A stretch of DNA of 64,000 nt from Aspergillus flavus (Eukaryota; Ascomycota; Eurotiomycetes; Eurotiales; Aspergillaceae): positions 4,092,001 through 4,156,000 of the forward strand of contig NC_092406.1 of NCBI RefSeq assembly GCF_009017415.1. The letters run 5' to 3'. Position numbers and translations under genes: made by a program. Within the stretch, counting starts at the first letter, position 1. Every line of letters starts with the position of its first letter. The notes below the pieces were generated by a model. The model worked only from the letters and a program-made list of their open reading frames with translations. It ran no database searches and had not been told where the DNA came from. Positions 46,401-59,369 of the stretch are shown here, one piece after another.

Positions 46401-49182
46401 TTTCTTGTCCAAATGTTGGATTCCTTGCAAGTTCCCGGGGAATAATATATGTACTTCGCCTGCAATTGGATATGTGCCACGCAGCATATAAGAACTGCTA
46501 ATTTCGGCTGACACGCCTGGACCAATACATCAGCCACCTCCTGAATCGAATCATACATCATAACCATTATTACTAAAGATAATTCTGATGGCTGCATACA
46601 GTACTCACATGCGTTGTTCTAATTGATTAACGGAATCCAGGGTCCGACCGTCTTACGCTCCTACTCCCTACCATGAGATTCGACCTTTGACCATATTCGG
46701 AATCCCTATCAGTTGAAGCTATCCTCACAAGGCATCCATACGGCCACTGCCTTCTGTTGTCGAATACTCAGTGCCCATTCCCATAAATTGAGGCATTCGA
46801 CATCAGTCTCTTGCCACTTGCCATTGGTGCCATGCTGCATCATCTACGCGTGGCTGAACTCTAAAAGCGTATACGAGCAGAACTCTACAAAATAGTCGCA
46901 CTACTTGAGACTGTCCGGTACTAATAATACTAAGGACCAGCGACGGCCAGTTTCCGAAATGTGTTGCAAATAAACCTATACCACCACGCAGTATGCGATG
47001 ACCCAGTCAAATGTAAACACAGCGCACCCACTACTGCACAGTCAACCGTGGTCGCGCTTTTGATACTTTTTAGTAGAACTCGCGCATAGCTACTGCGCAA
47101 TGAATGCACGGCGCTGAAACCTGGGCATCAACCATGAGGCAATGGTCGCGTAGTAGACCACCAGGGAAAAAAAAGGTAAAGGAAGAAAGAGCACCATCAC
47201 AACTTATCAAGAACATATCTGCAGTTCAGTATGCCCTCATATTTCCATTCGAGGTGTCGCATAGAGTTTCATTGAGCCATGGATCCCATCATCTTAAGTT
47301 GAAAACAAAATAGCCAGGTTTAAAATCGGAACTGGTTTTATTGAACCATTTTGAGCATCCATGGCGAATCAACTGACGATCTGAATCATGAATGCTTATC
47401 TCCCGGGGATTGTCTTCGACCGGTTTGAAAGTGGCGTCGTCTGAATGTGTGCGGCTCAGGTTGATTCCCGTTCACGGCATAGATCGTGCCTATCAAACAA
47501 CACCCCCGCAGGCGCAGAGCCCGAGATCGAATTAAACTGCATATCGCCCATCTTGGGGCCCCCCAATTCAGCTGAGCCTGGTGAATCAAATCCATCGGAG
47601 AAATTCAGAGAAATTCTTCCCCACTCGCTACCAATCTCTTGTTTCCAAGCACTCGTTCTTGATGCCTACAGGATAGGGTTGCCTAACCCTACAGATGTAC
47701 CCCCTCTTTTTGACCGAAAACAATTGAAGTCCACCTCTTTGGAGTCTCCACTGACTCAAACCCCATGGAATTGACCCTTTTTATGGTGTGGCACCCTGGC
47801 AAACCTGGGATCATTGCGCCCTATCACATCATTCGAATAACGGAGATTGAATCACTAGCCGTCTGCTGGTGACATGCAGTGCTAGAACTATAACCCGGGC
47901 TTCTCTGACGTGGCAATCCCTCTATATTAAATGGACCTATATGGGCCTATCAAATACATCGGTCATGTGGCTGTCTATCGCCGATAACTCTAGGATGGAA
48001 TGCGACAAGATTCACTTTTGCTGATACGCTCTCTTGAAACCTGCTTGCACCACGGTAATTTGGAATTCGAGAGCACATACTGCTTTGCATGCGTATGTTG
48101 CTTATATACAGTACTTTGCGCTACGCGTCTTGTATGCTTTAAAAGATAGAGGACATGCATCCCTTCCACTATCTGCGTGCTTCATGAACCTAGTCATATG
48201 GTGCTTTGACCTACCACGAAAGTGTACCACAAGCACTGGAGTAACAGTGATAGGCTCTGCAGTGTCTATTTTCCCTGTAAACACTGCTTGGAGTTATATT
48301 TTGAAACTATAGCAGGGAGTTGGCTATGCTACATATTAGGAGTTCGCCAAGGGGAGTGACCTTGGTATTTGGTGTCCCACCAAGCTGGGCACAAGTTGTC
48401 TCGGTGCTTCCTTCAATTAAAGCAAAGAACATTCTGCATAATAGTTCCCGAGTACTGAGTCACTGGGAGGGTGTGATGTTTAGTTGTAGCACTGCGCTGG
48501 AGTGTAGACTGAGCTCTAACAGCCAGATCATTTTGATTTCTTCTTCTTTTCTTTTTTCGTGTTAATGACATGCACTCGCCCCTCATCTGGTGTAGATTCC
48601 CTTGTCACGGCCAAATATATTGCAAAGAGATGAAAGAAATGCCAAAAACTAGTATATTAGTATTTACAGTATATACTATGTGAATTATATTATGGTATAT
48701 AGATTCGCTCTCCTGGTCGCAAAGACGCTGGAATGATGCTTTTTTTCCCCGAATAGCTGCAGCTTCAGTTTCTAGAGAAGAATACTGAGAAAATAAGTAA
48801 AGAAAGTGTCCTTGTGCCTTGCCTAAGTCTTGTTTGATGCTCTACAAGCAACAACCAGAGAATCACGTGATTCAGCACGTTTGGTGGAACCTCCGCGGCG
48901 CTAAAAATTGTATCCAAAAAAAAAAAAAAAAGACAGAAAGAGAGAGAAAGGGCAACATCGAGGCCACAACCACAACAGTGACACCTTCGACCTTCGAAAC
49001 ATCTTTGACCTTGTATTTACTAACAACGGAATGATTATATAGCGGTCGGCTCTACAGGTTGAGAGCCGGGTAGGTCTTTTTCTGCTCCCAAACGAGGATC
49101 TACTTAATTTTTTCATTCTATTCAAGCAAGAAGCTTTGTCGACTTCTAATCTCGATTTTACCGCGCTACGCCGTTAATCATA

Positions 49183-52161
49183 ATGGATATTCACCGCTGT
49201 CGCTTCGTTCCTTATAACCCTCAAGCTATCAATGCGCTCGCATTCTCCCATCCTCCATCTGCAGAACTTGCGGGACGTGGTGTTCCTACTCTCCGACTCG
49301 CGGTTGGTCGCGCGAATGGCGATATTGAAATATGGAATCCATTGCGCGGCGCATGGTTTCAGGAGACAGTTCTCCGTGGAGGGAAGGATAGAAGTATAGA
49401 AGGACTCACCTGGACCCTCGATCCGCCTGAATCTGGTCCCGATGGTTCAAAGATACCCGGACGGCTGCGCTTGTTCAGTATCGGATACTCGACTGCGGTG
49501 ACTGAATGGGATATTGAACAGGGCTGTCCTTTGCGTCACTCAAGCGGAAATTATGGCGAGATCTGGTGCATAGCGGCCCAGCCAAGATGGCGGCCTACGA
49601 AACGAGGAAAGGATGGCAAGTGGCTGCCTCCAGCGGAAGGAGAGTACACCGGACAGCATCTCGCCGCGGGATGCGCGGATGGATCTATCGTGATATTGTC
49701 TACGGCAGACAATGATGTTAGGTTCCTTCGTCTTATGCGACCTTCTACAAAGAGAGCTAGGGTGCTTAGCGTCACCTTCCAAGATCGTCACACTATTGTG
49801 GCCGGCTATGCGGACAGCTCAATCCGTCTGTTTGATATTCGGAATGGTCAACTCCTACGAACAATCTCTTTGGGCAAGGGACCGACAGGTGGTACGAAGG
49901 AATTGCTCGTTTGGTCTGTGAAGTGCCTTCCCGATGGCACTATTGTTTCTGGCGATTCTGCTGGTGAAGTTCGTTTCTGGGACGGCAAGAATTACTCGCT
50001 TATCCAACGACTCAATTGCCACTTGGCTGACACTTTGGACATCGCTGTGAGTGCTAATGGGGACACAGTTGTTAGTGGAGGTGCGGACCAAAGAACAGTT
50101 GTCTATAGAAAGAAGGCTGGAGAGAAGGGCGATAAGAAAGGCCGGTGGGTTGAGGTGATGCACCGGCGGTACCATACCCACGATGTTAAGACATTTGCTG
50201 TCTATGAGACGAAGGACATTAGTGTTATTGTTTCTGGAGGTAGGAGTTGATCTTATCTATCAAGCGTTGGCAAGGTTGGCTGATAACAATTAGGACCTGA
50301 CGCCTCCCCGATTGTCTTACCTTTGCGTGAGTTCGGAAAAGAGCACCACAGAAAGCTATCGAGTCTGCCTCAAATACCACAGCTTGCGTCTTCGCCTTCA
50401 TCTCGACTGGTTATGAGCTTCTGGGATAGAGAGATTAGCATCTGGCGCCTGTTCCGCGGCCCTACGTCTTTGCAAGAAAATCTCGATGGGCAAAGGCACA
50501 GATTGGTTGGGAAGGTCCTGATCCAGGTATGTGAAGGTCACCCGGTATTGACGCTCATGAAATTCATTTCTGATGGACTGTTCGCACGATAGGGCGAAGA
50601 GAATATCACCTCAGCTATGCTATCTTCCGACGGAAAGATTCTAGTCGTTGCTACGATATCCAGCGTCAAGGTGTTTTCTGTTCGGCGGCGCAAAAGCGAC
50701 GAGAAAGGAACCCTCCGCATACAAAAGCTTGATATCCCATCTACACTTGCTAATGACGGAGCTCGAGTTGTTACCGTTTCCCCCGATAGTCGGTGGATCT
50801 GTGTCGTTCGTCCCAATAGTGCTACCTACTTAGCCAGGATCAAGCCTGCTTCGTCGCCTCAGGAGAAATCCCAGGTCCTTACCCAACTCGTCAAACTTAA
50901 CAGAGCTACCCGCCACGCTCGCTATGAGAAGGCCTCCCATGGTACCCTTGGTGACTACGAAAAGACCATCCGATGCGCCGTGTTCTCCGAAAACAGCAAG
51001 ATTTTTGCAGTCGGAGATCTCTCTGGGTGTGTGGATGCCTGGTCGCTGGAGAAAGCTGAGTCAAAGACCTTGGCGAAGGCAAATGCTGCCGAAGACTCCG
51101 ACGAAGATTCTGACGATGAGGATGAACAGCCAGTGGTGGAGGGTGAGCGTTGGACTCTCACAGCCGCTGAATCGCCAATCCCTCGTCTCAGGTCTGGCGT
51201 ACTACTGTTGTCCTTCCGCCCTCTGAATCCGGCCGGGAAGAAGTTATTGGCCGACGGTGCTGATCAGGACTCTAAGGTTGAAAGCCGGTTGATGGCTCTT
51301 ACAAGTGAGCACCAACTGGTGGAAGTTGATGCTCTTGATGGGAAGTTGTCGGATTGGTCAAGGAGAAACCCCAAGGCTTTCTTACCCGCAGAGTTTAGGG
51401 GTGTAAAAGATCGTGCGATGGGCTGTGTTTGGGACTTGAACGAGGCCCGTGAACGCCTCTGGCTCTATGGTACCTCTTGGCTGTGGATGTTTGACTTGAA
51501 TCAGGACTTTCCGTCTCCGGAGGAGCTGAGTGCTTCTGCAGATACTCATGATGATGGACAGGAATCAATGCAGGCTGCTAAGAAGTCTTCATCCCAAAAG
51601 CGCAAGCGTGGGCTTTTGGACGATGAGGAGAATGACAGAAAGAGGTCGAATACCGGTGCCGGTGACAGAATACCATTAGCGCAGTCCGATGTTTTCTTTG
51701 GTTCCAAGATTCGCAAAATCATAGGAAGTGACGAGTCGAAGGCCGAATTGATCTCTCTTGAGAAGGAGCGTCCTCGTGGGGCAGATGAAGATGATGAAGC
51801 ATACGATCACGATGAAGCTTATACAGCTCGCCATGATTCTAACCTGGCTCGCCTAAGAAGAGGAAATCTCGAAGGCAACGACGTCAGCACCCCCAGGAAG
51901 CAGCCTCCCAAGACAGCTGTCAATGGCGACACACCCTCTCAGAAACAACTGATGCAGGCCGCGGATAACTCACATTCGGCACGTCGTTGGTGGCACACAT
52001 ACAAGTACCGTGATATTCTCGGAATTGTACCTTTGAATTGTCAGGCAACGGATGAAGAATCGCAGGAGCATGAAGATGGTGGTAACTTAGAGGTTGCAGT
52101 TGTGGAGCGGCCCATGTGGGACGTTGAGCTTCCGGGTCGCTATGTTAGGGACTATGAGTGA
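49183..52161 (+). CDS. utp4: U3 snoRNP / SSU processome protein Utp4 (WD40)
   Basis: Exons 49183-50239, 50294-50526 and 50593-52161 (introns of 54 and 66 nt, donors GTAGGA and GTATGT) encode 952 residues. Utp4 belongs to the tUTP subcomplex that links pre-rRNA transcription to early 18S processing in the nucleolus. The N-terminus MDIHRCRFVPYNPQAINALA is typical of Utp4/cirhin. WD-type repeats are clear at LAVGRANGDIEIWNP, LAAGCADGSIVILST, IVAGYADSSIRLFDI and IVSGDSAGEVRFWDG, with a second propeller after the introns. An acidic stretch (EDSDEDSDDEDEQ, about 595) and a basic KRKRG segment lie in the C-terminal half. It is longer than the yeast protein (about 776) through low-complexity insertions, which is usual in filamentous fungi. 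Confidence 0.95.
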
Positions 52162-52442
52162 TGAAGTCACCCTTAGGTACAGTGCATTAGACCCGACTGA
52201 AGATGTAACATTGGAGTATTATGTGCGGGTCGGCATGGCAAGCGATTCATCATTAACGTTCTTCTTTTCTCGCCTTTGAATACTATTCTCTGGGATCCCT
52301 TCCCAGTTGATAGGACCCCGATGTCTGGCGCTTTTGACAGGAATATCCATTTCTACTTATTCGGCTAGCAGGATGTGCTTTTTTAAAGACTCATACATAC
52401 AAAAGTTATTCATACAACGGCGATGCCTGATCTATAACTTTA
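52162..52442. other. Utp4 3' region
   Basis: A short convergent gap with no gene; presumably 3' UTR sequence for Utp4 and for the small ORF on the other strand. Confidence 0.4.
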
Positions 52443-52631
52443 TCAGCGTGTAGGCAACAGGATGTTGGCGGTCGCCTCAGGCGCCGCGCGGCTGGCAGGT
52501 GACTTGGCATCAGTCAACCATCTTGTCTCTCTCCTCTTTGTCCATCTTGGATCTTCTTCTGCTTCTTCATTAGCGTCGTATTCGGCCACGTCATACTCTT
52601 GAGGATTGGCAGGAATAGGATCCGGTTGCAT
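52443..52631 (-). CDS. Small acidic protein, 62 residues, unknown function
   Basis: An intronless frame starts at the ATG at 52631 (context TTTAACAATGC); an in-frame ATG 14 codons upstream (52673) is a weaker choice because its residues are Trp/His-rich and unlike the rest. The product starts MQPDPIPANPQEYD, has an acidic centre (EYDANEEAEEDPRWTK), a basic patch (KRRETRW) and an Ala/Pro-rich end (ILLPTR). It has no signal peptide or membrane segment. The acidic-then-basic order and composition look like a short intrinsically disordered subunit of a larger complex, but I cannot place it. It lies between Utp4 and the F-box gene, transcribed against both. It may be the last exon of a gene whose upstream exon I missed. 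Confidence 0.42.
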   Translation of the reverse strand: MQPDPIPANPQEYDVAEYDANEEAEEDPRWTKRRETRWLTDAKSPASRAAPEATANILLPTR

Positions 52632-52841
52632 TGTTAAATGTTGATGCCTCGTATTGTTCCACCATAAATACATCGCTTATGCCCTTGCCGAAGTTCTCAC
52701 CCCTTGCAGTCACTCGATTTAAAGTGGTACACTGTACCTCCAACTCTCAAAGCCCTTGAGCTGTGGAATTATAGTCCTTGAGGAATTAGCTTGACCCCTA
52801 AATTCTCTTCACAGACGTTGGAAGTTCTCAGACTGAAAACT

Positions 52842-55494
52842 ATGATAAACAGCAGCCCGCACTGTATCATCTGTGGTGCGAAGATTCCATATCGTCACCT
52901 CACAGTCTCTTGGAAAAGAAACTTTCGTGCAAGTCTGTGCTGAGCCGTTTCTCTCCTCATTACAGTGGCTTTATCGGTTAGTATCTGTGAACTGACATTT
53001 ATATAGTTAGATGTGATGGTAATTCCCAGTTAGATGGGAAGCCTTTCGTTACAGGAGTGGGCAGCTATGTCCCTCCAGAGATCCTTCACAACTGTGCTGC
53101 ACCTTCTTCTGCAGAGCAGCGATGGGATGATAGTGACTTTATTTTATCAGAGGAGGACTCATTTCCTCCGCTGATAGGTGACCGACTCCATCCGCAACCT
53201 GGGTTTCTTCTCCATGAGTCGTGCTGGGAACTACTACGAGGCATGCTTCATCCCCATGCCGTTCCTATTCAACGGTTGTATGATATTTGCCTCTCTTGTC
53301 CAGCGGACATAGAAGGATGGTTGGATTGGGGCAATAACTACGGTGGGCTTATGGATCGACAACCCATTGAGGGCTATCCGTGGGAAGACGTATATATTGC
53401 AGGCTATATAAGACGATTCCTATGGGACAAGAGTTCTCCCTTGACGTTAGCCACATCAGATCCATTAGACGTATTGGAGGTGCGGCAAGCGCTTGCTGGT
53501 TCTCAGGATAGGCGAGAGAATACAACAATGACCAGTTCGATATCCTCTGTTTGGATAACCACCGCTGATTGCTTTCAAAAGCTTCCTCAAGAGATACTGG
53601 AACAAATCCAGATGCTTCTACCAGCTCGTGGCGTTGCCAATGTGCGTTTGGCATCAAGGTCGTTCGCCGGTTTGCCGCTCACGCAGTCATTCTGGGCTTC
53701 AAGGTTTGCTTGCCATCAAGAGCGTGGATATTGCTTCGAGGCTAGGCGTCTACTATATAGTGGAGCTCACGCACTGCGCAGTAGGAATTGGAAGACTGTT
53801 TACGAGGAAACAGCAGTGACATCAGACTCATCTAATGAGTTGAAGAATCGAAAGCGGATCTGGAGCTACTTGAAGAACATAGCAGATCTAGTTCTTGACC
53901 AACCGTTGAGCAGTGAAGGGATGGCCAAGGAGCTTGAACTATGGCCAAAGGAGCCTGTGACGGCGTGGAGGCCAGTTGGAGGAGACTTTTCTGTACGGTC
54001 TAACGGAAACTCCCCTTACCAAATGAAATGTAGGGTGATATATGAACAAACCATCTCAATCACGTCTTCAATAAGATCAATCGGGGTTTCCTTTCGAGAA
54101 CTCAGTGATAAGAAATATGTCTCGGGTCTTCGATTCATACTTACAAACAAAGAACAGCTTAGATTAGGCTACATCCTTCCATCCAAGGAGAAACACATTG
54201 AGTTGGATAGCGAATGCTTCAGCTTGAGTGGGTTTATCGCCGCCGTCGGCCCTCGAGGTATCATGGCACTCCGTGTTGTAACCGGACAAGGAGAGATATC
54301 CAACTGGGTGGGCTCGTCAGAAGGCTTGCCGCAGACAGCTCGGCTGTGTACGAAGACAGCAATCCACTCTTTGAAAGGTTCATTCGATGTGAGCTCACTC
54401 TTGATTTCTTAAAACTGATAAACACCACTGACAGACATGATCAAGGGTTTCAAAATGGTATCTTTAGCTGTTCCCACCGACCTTCAGCCTCTCTTCCCAG
54501 ACGATACCAGTGGCGAACACCTTCCTCTACGAACTACAGGGCTTTGGTATCCCGAGATCCCTCCCTCATCCTACCATCTCCACGATGATGTATTCGCCGG
54601 ACGAAACATATCTCTCCATGACTACCGCCCACTTGTGCATGTCATGTTTGGCGGAAGACGGGGCAGTCTCCTTAAATACCTAACCCGCATCTCAGTTACA
54701 GTGTCCAATGCAGCAATCGTTGGGATAGACTTCTTCTACACAGATGATTCTCCCGTAAAGCACCTACAGGCTTGTCCCTCAACAGCTAGCGGGGATGACT
54801 CTGTCAAAATCCCCTTCATCATCGATGGACCAGGAGGTGAGCGGTTAACAAGTCTCCAATCGGACGGTGATTTCCTCCGAGCGTCTGCTGGCTACGGGTC
54901 GTACAGAATAAAAATAACATCATTAAAGGTAAACCAACCCATCATTTAGACTAACAGCACGTGCACTTCACAATCAATTTTTCAACGACAACTGGGACAT
55001 TATATACAACCAACACATGAGGATCCTCCCCAACAGCAGTCAACCTGGGTAACCAAGCAGATACAGAAAAATGACTAACAATGCACTTTAGATCACGACA
55101 AATACAAAACCGAAGCCCTTCATCTTCCAACCAAGCGCTATTCCAGCCCTGAAACTTCCCGCCGGGGGCTTTCCCCCTCGAAAGTCCAAGAAACCAGAGA
55201 TAATACCCGGTACTACCCTGACGGGTATGTATTTCATGTATGTAAGTATCACCTTTTTCCTTTACTGGGGTTTGGTCTGTGTTCCACTACGTGCATGTAT
55301 AATTCTGAATATGCATTACGTCTACAATTCTTATTATTGACATGGGCTGGGTCTAGGATTCTCAGTTTGCCATGAGCAGTATTGGGCCCATTTCCGAGGA
55401 CTTGACGGAAGGGAACCTTTTGCGGGACAGTAGTATAGAAGAAGAGATACAGGCGCGAATTTTGCAAAGCAAACCCCAGACAGGCCCGTGCTGA
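52842..55494 (+). CDS. F-box protein of the Aspergillus-type CxxCG family
   Basis: Six exons (52842-52932, 52966-52976, 53030-54388, 54446-54928, 55092-55241, 55357-55494) encode 743 residues. F-box proteins recruit substrates to SCF ubiquitin ligases. The N-terminus has a CIICG cysteine motif (residues 8-12). LLHESCWELL and YPWEDVYI are signatures shared by this filamentous-fungal family. The F-box (about 214-250) reads DCFQKLPQEILEQIQMLLPA, then NVRLASRSFAGLP. The C-terminal half has the family's LKGSFD|GFKMVSL segment, which fixes intron 4 with an unusual AAG acceptor (54445). Exon 2 is only 11 nt and is the least certain part. The last two exons keep phase and finish at TGA. The substrate is unknown. 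Confidence 0.87.
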
Positions 55495-56377
55495 TTAACA
55501 AGCATTAGTAGTTCATATTTCATAGCGTACGATATGTTTCACACAAAAGGTCACTGTTTTTGGAATTCTGCCACAGGTGAACTCAGTAGCTTTGTTTGTA
55601 AGGACATGTGCAAGGATAGTTACATGTGTATAGAAGCCTTTGGATAACGATAGTCCTTTGGAGAAAATCTAAATGAGCTATAGGGACCATCCCATGTCCG
55701 AAGCAATATGAATAGAAGCAATGATAATGGGAACCGCCATCATATGAATCTGCAACAAAACGAGAGAAGATAAGAGGAAACCAAAAAGATATCATGACAC
55801 GTAAAACTATGTCTCGTCGACATAGAATTATCGAAAAGAAAAGTTGGTCAAAATACACAAAACCCCTATCGCCTTTAGCTCTCAAGTGAGTTTTCACAGG
55901 TGACAGAAAATTAGCTTCCCCGCACACCTTGTCTATTCATTATATGCGTTAAGAGATAGCTAGGACCGTATACGTAGCGAAGTCAGAGCATAGCTCGCTA
56001 AATCGGTGTAGGACTTGCGATGAAGTCAATTTGGATGAGTATCCCACGGGGCGGGCAAATCGCATCAAAGGCCCTAGTAATGATGGAGGTCGGGTCCTGA
56101 TCCGCCAAGCTTACCAATGGCAAACAAAACGGCGTTTGGTTGGGAGCCGGCATTGCTGCGTTGCAAATAAGGAGTCCCAGAAAGCTAGCACCCGAGGGAT
56201 GCACACATTGACGGGAGTCCGGCGCAGGACCTATTTTCATGATGTGTTTGCCCAATCAATTCAGACGGACTACGCTGTGACTGAAACAGCGAGCTTGACG
56301 TCAATTGAGCCCAAGCCCAGATCGCTTCGGTGGTGACATATGGTGGATGCCGACTTCTTGGCAAGGAATCACCAGGT
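55495..56377. other. Convergent intergenic region
   Basis: The F-box gene (+) and the phosphatase gene (-) end here. 0.9 kb holds only short ORFs and the two 3' UTRs. Confidence 0.5.
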
Positions 56378-58127
56378 CTAATAACTTTGGGCTGATACAA
56401 TTGCAGGCTGCGGCAATTAGCAACGGAACCAAAAACACATCCAAAGAGGGGCTTTTAAAACACAAATCTCTCGGCGTTGTTGCACAGCGCAGAAGTGGTT
56501 TCTCTTGGCGAAAAGGGAATCAAGCAAGGGAGAACTTACAGGACTGTTGAGCATGCTATTCCGCTTATTCCGGCCCTTCTTGATGTGATTCTTCAGCGCG
56601 GTAGAATCCAACGGTTTCAACAACTCGAAACTGCAGAGGAGTTCGTCCGAGACTGACATAATTGCTCCCCAGTTATCAAACTCTCCACAGTACTGCAAAG
56701 ATCGTTAGCAAATGCCAGAGGTTCACTTCAAGCCTTTACAGTGCAATAGGGGCGTCTAGGGGGTTACTCACGTTGGGGGCAGAGAATACTGTGACTAAAA
56801 TGCGATCCTGGTAGAACTCATAACCGTCCTCGACTACCATGTGGGCTCGGCAAACCAAGTCGAAGTCATGCCGTTGCAAGAAATTCATGATCACTTTCTT
56901 ACCGAAACAGTAACTTACGCCACGCTCATTAGGCTCCCAGTCCTCCTCCATGTCCGCCGGATCACTCCAGAGAAGGTCGTTAAGCAACCCGTAGTCTGGA
57001 ACGTCAGTTGGACGTGCGATCCCCCTGATATCGTCCATATGGGAGAGGCTGGGTGAAAGTCCACCATGGACACAGAAAATCTTGCCAGCTACAATAGAAG
57101 CGATGGGCAAGCAGTTGAAGGTATCGATGAAGGTCTTCCAAATCTTGATGTTGCAACGCCGTTTACATTCATCATAGAACCCGTATACACGGGTAACGTT
57201 GGCACATTCATGATTGCCTCGCAGAAGGAAGAAGTTCTCGGGATACTTGAGCTTATAGCACAACAGAAGGAGAATTGTCTCCAAGCTTTGCTTGCCCCGA
57301 TCCACGTAGTCACCCAGAAAGAGGTAATTCGAAGAAGGGGGAAATCCACACATTTCGAACAATCTGATCAGGTCGGTATATTGACCGTGAACGTCGCCCA
57401 CAATCTTGACAGGAGCCGACAGCTCTAAAAGTGCAGGCTGACTGAGGAATAGCTCCCGAGCCGCAGTACAGATGGCGGTGATTTCTGCATTCTTAAGACA
57501 GACAGTCTTGGTGACCTTAGTCGAATAACCAGCATCCAGCAGACGTGTGATCATGTCATCTAGGTCGATAGACTTAAGAGCGCCCATTCCCATTCCTGGA
57601 GATGAGGATGTATCATTCAGAGGTGTGTTCATGATAAAATCCAGGATTGGATTCAGCTGATCTTGCCGCTTGATAAGAATGGATTCGCCAACTTTCTGTG
57701 AAGATCCCGTCGGTGCAGCACCAGTGGGAGGCGCATCCGACACGTGGTCGACCTCGCCACTCTGCTGCATCGCATCTACATCCTTATGTCCTCGTTTCAG
57801 GCTGCTCGACAAAGTGGGAGAGGGAGGTGGATCAGGGGCATCGAGTTGAGAAGCAGAGTCATTGGCCCCAGGAGACTGGGCACTCAAGTTGGTGGAGCTT
57901 CTCCTACTACCCGTCGACTTGATCGACCCGGCATCGGACCTATCCGTTTGGCTCCCTGTGGACAGAGCTGAAGTGGATGCGCGAGGACTATCAGTGTTAC
58001 GGATCTTAGACCGAATAGAGCCCCGAAGAGACCGGAGAGACTCCTTCGTGTCGGAGCGAGAGAAAGATGGGTAGGACTGCAAAGAGTCGCCAGGGCCAGA
58101 ATTGCCCTTGGAATGCGACTGACCCAT
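56378..58127 (-). CDS. ppzA: PPZ-type serine/threonine protein phosphatase
   Basis: Exons 58127-56772, 56692-56540 and 56407-56378 (introns of 79 and 132 nt) encode 512 residues. PPZ phosphatases act in salt tolerance, potassium homeostasis and cell-wall integrity, and are held in check by Hal3-type subunits. The N-terminus MGQSHSKG carries a myristoylation glycine, as in known Ppz proteins. Residues 10-180 are Ser/Thr-rich and disordered. The PP1-like catalytic domain has GDVHGQ (244-249), GDYVDRG (272-278) and GNHE (304-307), then [13 protein letters not shown] and [15 protein letters not shown], the last restored across intron 1. The final exon encodes only PAIVSAQSY. The N-terminal extension is shorter than in yeast Ppz1 but usual for Aspergillus. 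Confidence 0.97.
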
Positions 58128-59334
58128 TACTGCAGGGCTAGATGTCTGCCAAGCTCAGAGGTGGACAATTGACGAACGGTATACGTCAAAAGTCAAAGGA
58201 ACTTAAGGCTCTGCTTGGCGTTGGAATGCTGGTAGCCGTCTTGGCTGCTGTATAGTTCCAACGGCTTGCGAAAATTATATAAAGGGAAGACGAGAACTGC
58301 CGTTTGGGAACCAGGAGAGGGAGCGTTGCTCGTCAGGAAGGATAGGAGGGACTACCGGGGCACCAGGATTAGGTTCAATGTAGGTTACTGCTGGAAGGGT
58401 ATAGCCGCGGTAGTCGATTCCAGCGGTGAGGGCGAAGGTAGGACAAGCGAAATCAAACAGGTCCAGTTGAGGATTTGGCGAGGTTATGGATGGGGAACCG
58501 ACAGAGGGGAGAGCGACGGTATCAGTACAACAAGCCACCGGCGAACTAGTTGGTCGGAAGGGAAAGTTCCGATTCGCCCGAAGTAAGCTTCTGCGATACG
58601 ACGGTTAGCGATGTCGATATCATGCACCACATGGGACCAACAGTGGGTGTGGTGAGCACAGGTGAAGCTGAAGCTCGGGAGTGGTATGTGGAGGCGGGTG
58701 GAAGGAAGTCTGAATGGGAGAATATTTGGGTTATGTTGGTGGAGGGGAGGGGGAAGAATGATAGGGTGTGAGAGGGAAAAGAATGCGTCATTATGGGGGT
58801 GGGCAATAGAATGGAGAATGATTGATGGATTGATTGCACCCATGACAAAACTGTTCTTAACTTACCCAAGTGTGACTATCGTTAAGTGACAGCAATGATC
58901 TGCAAGAGAGGGAGGGGGAAGGAAATCAAAGACAAGAGTAGAAAACCGATCAACCGGGGGGTTGTTGTAGCGAAGCAGGTGTGAGGTTGCAGAACGCAGG
59001 TTAACTTTTTGATCGGGTTCTCGCCTCAAACCCCAGGCTGTCGTTTTTGGTCTCGATCCTGCAGCAACGGGTGTGGCATGTCCGGATCATCTGCCGGGCC
59101 GAGGGAGCTCAGCTATTTGCCTTCGTGGCCTGAAGATGGGATTGGTGCCTAGCAGTGGATATCGGTGGAGCTACTAAAATAACTCACCGTCGTCATTAAG
59201 AATTGATATTCCGTTGGAATTGTTCCCACCTTTTTATACATGGCAATAAGTTAGAAATAAAAAAAAAAGAAAAGAAAAGAAAACACAAGGGGAAAAATAA
59301 ATCAAAAATCAAATCAAATACAGGTTTAAAAAAA

Positions 59335-59369
<35 letters not shown>

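Larger units (their letters stand above)
37163..49182. other. 12-kb region without a recognisable gene
   Basis: The left 2 kb is probably the cyclin promoter and a long leader. Beyond that, ORFs up to 139 codons occur on both strands, but none joins into a model I can support. Notable items are listed separately: a purine tract, a nested inverted repeat, a GC-rich island and an ACAT microsatellite (40962-40989). ORF fragments at 41595-41840, 42252-42820 and 43280-43630 look moderately complex and may be remnants of lost genes. The last 100 bp are the Utp4 leader. Confidence 0.4.

Noticed and set aside
47445..47774. 109-codon plus-strand ORF
   Set aside because: Amino-acid complexity is fair, but start context, neighbours and homology cannot be supported from sequence alone.
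58484..58869. Minus-strand ORFs of about 110-120 codons just upstream of ppzA
   Set aside because: Pro/Ser/His-rich translation of C/T-rich leader DNA; better read as 5' leader with possible upstream ORFs.
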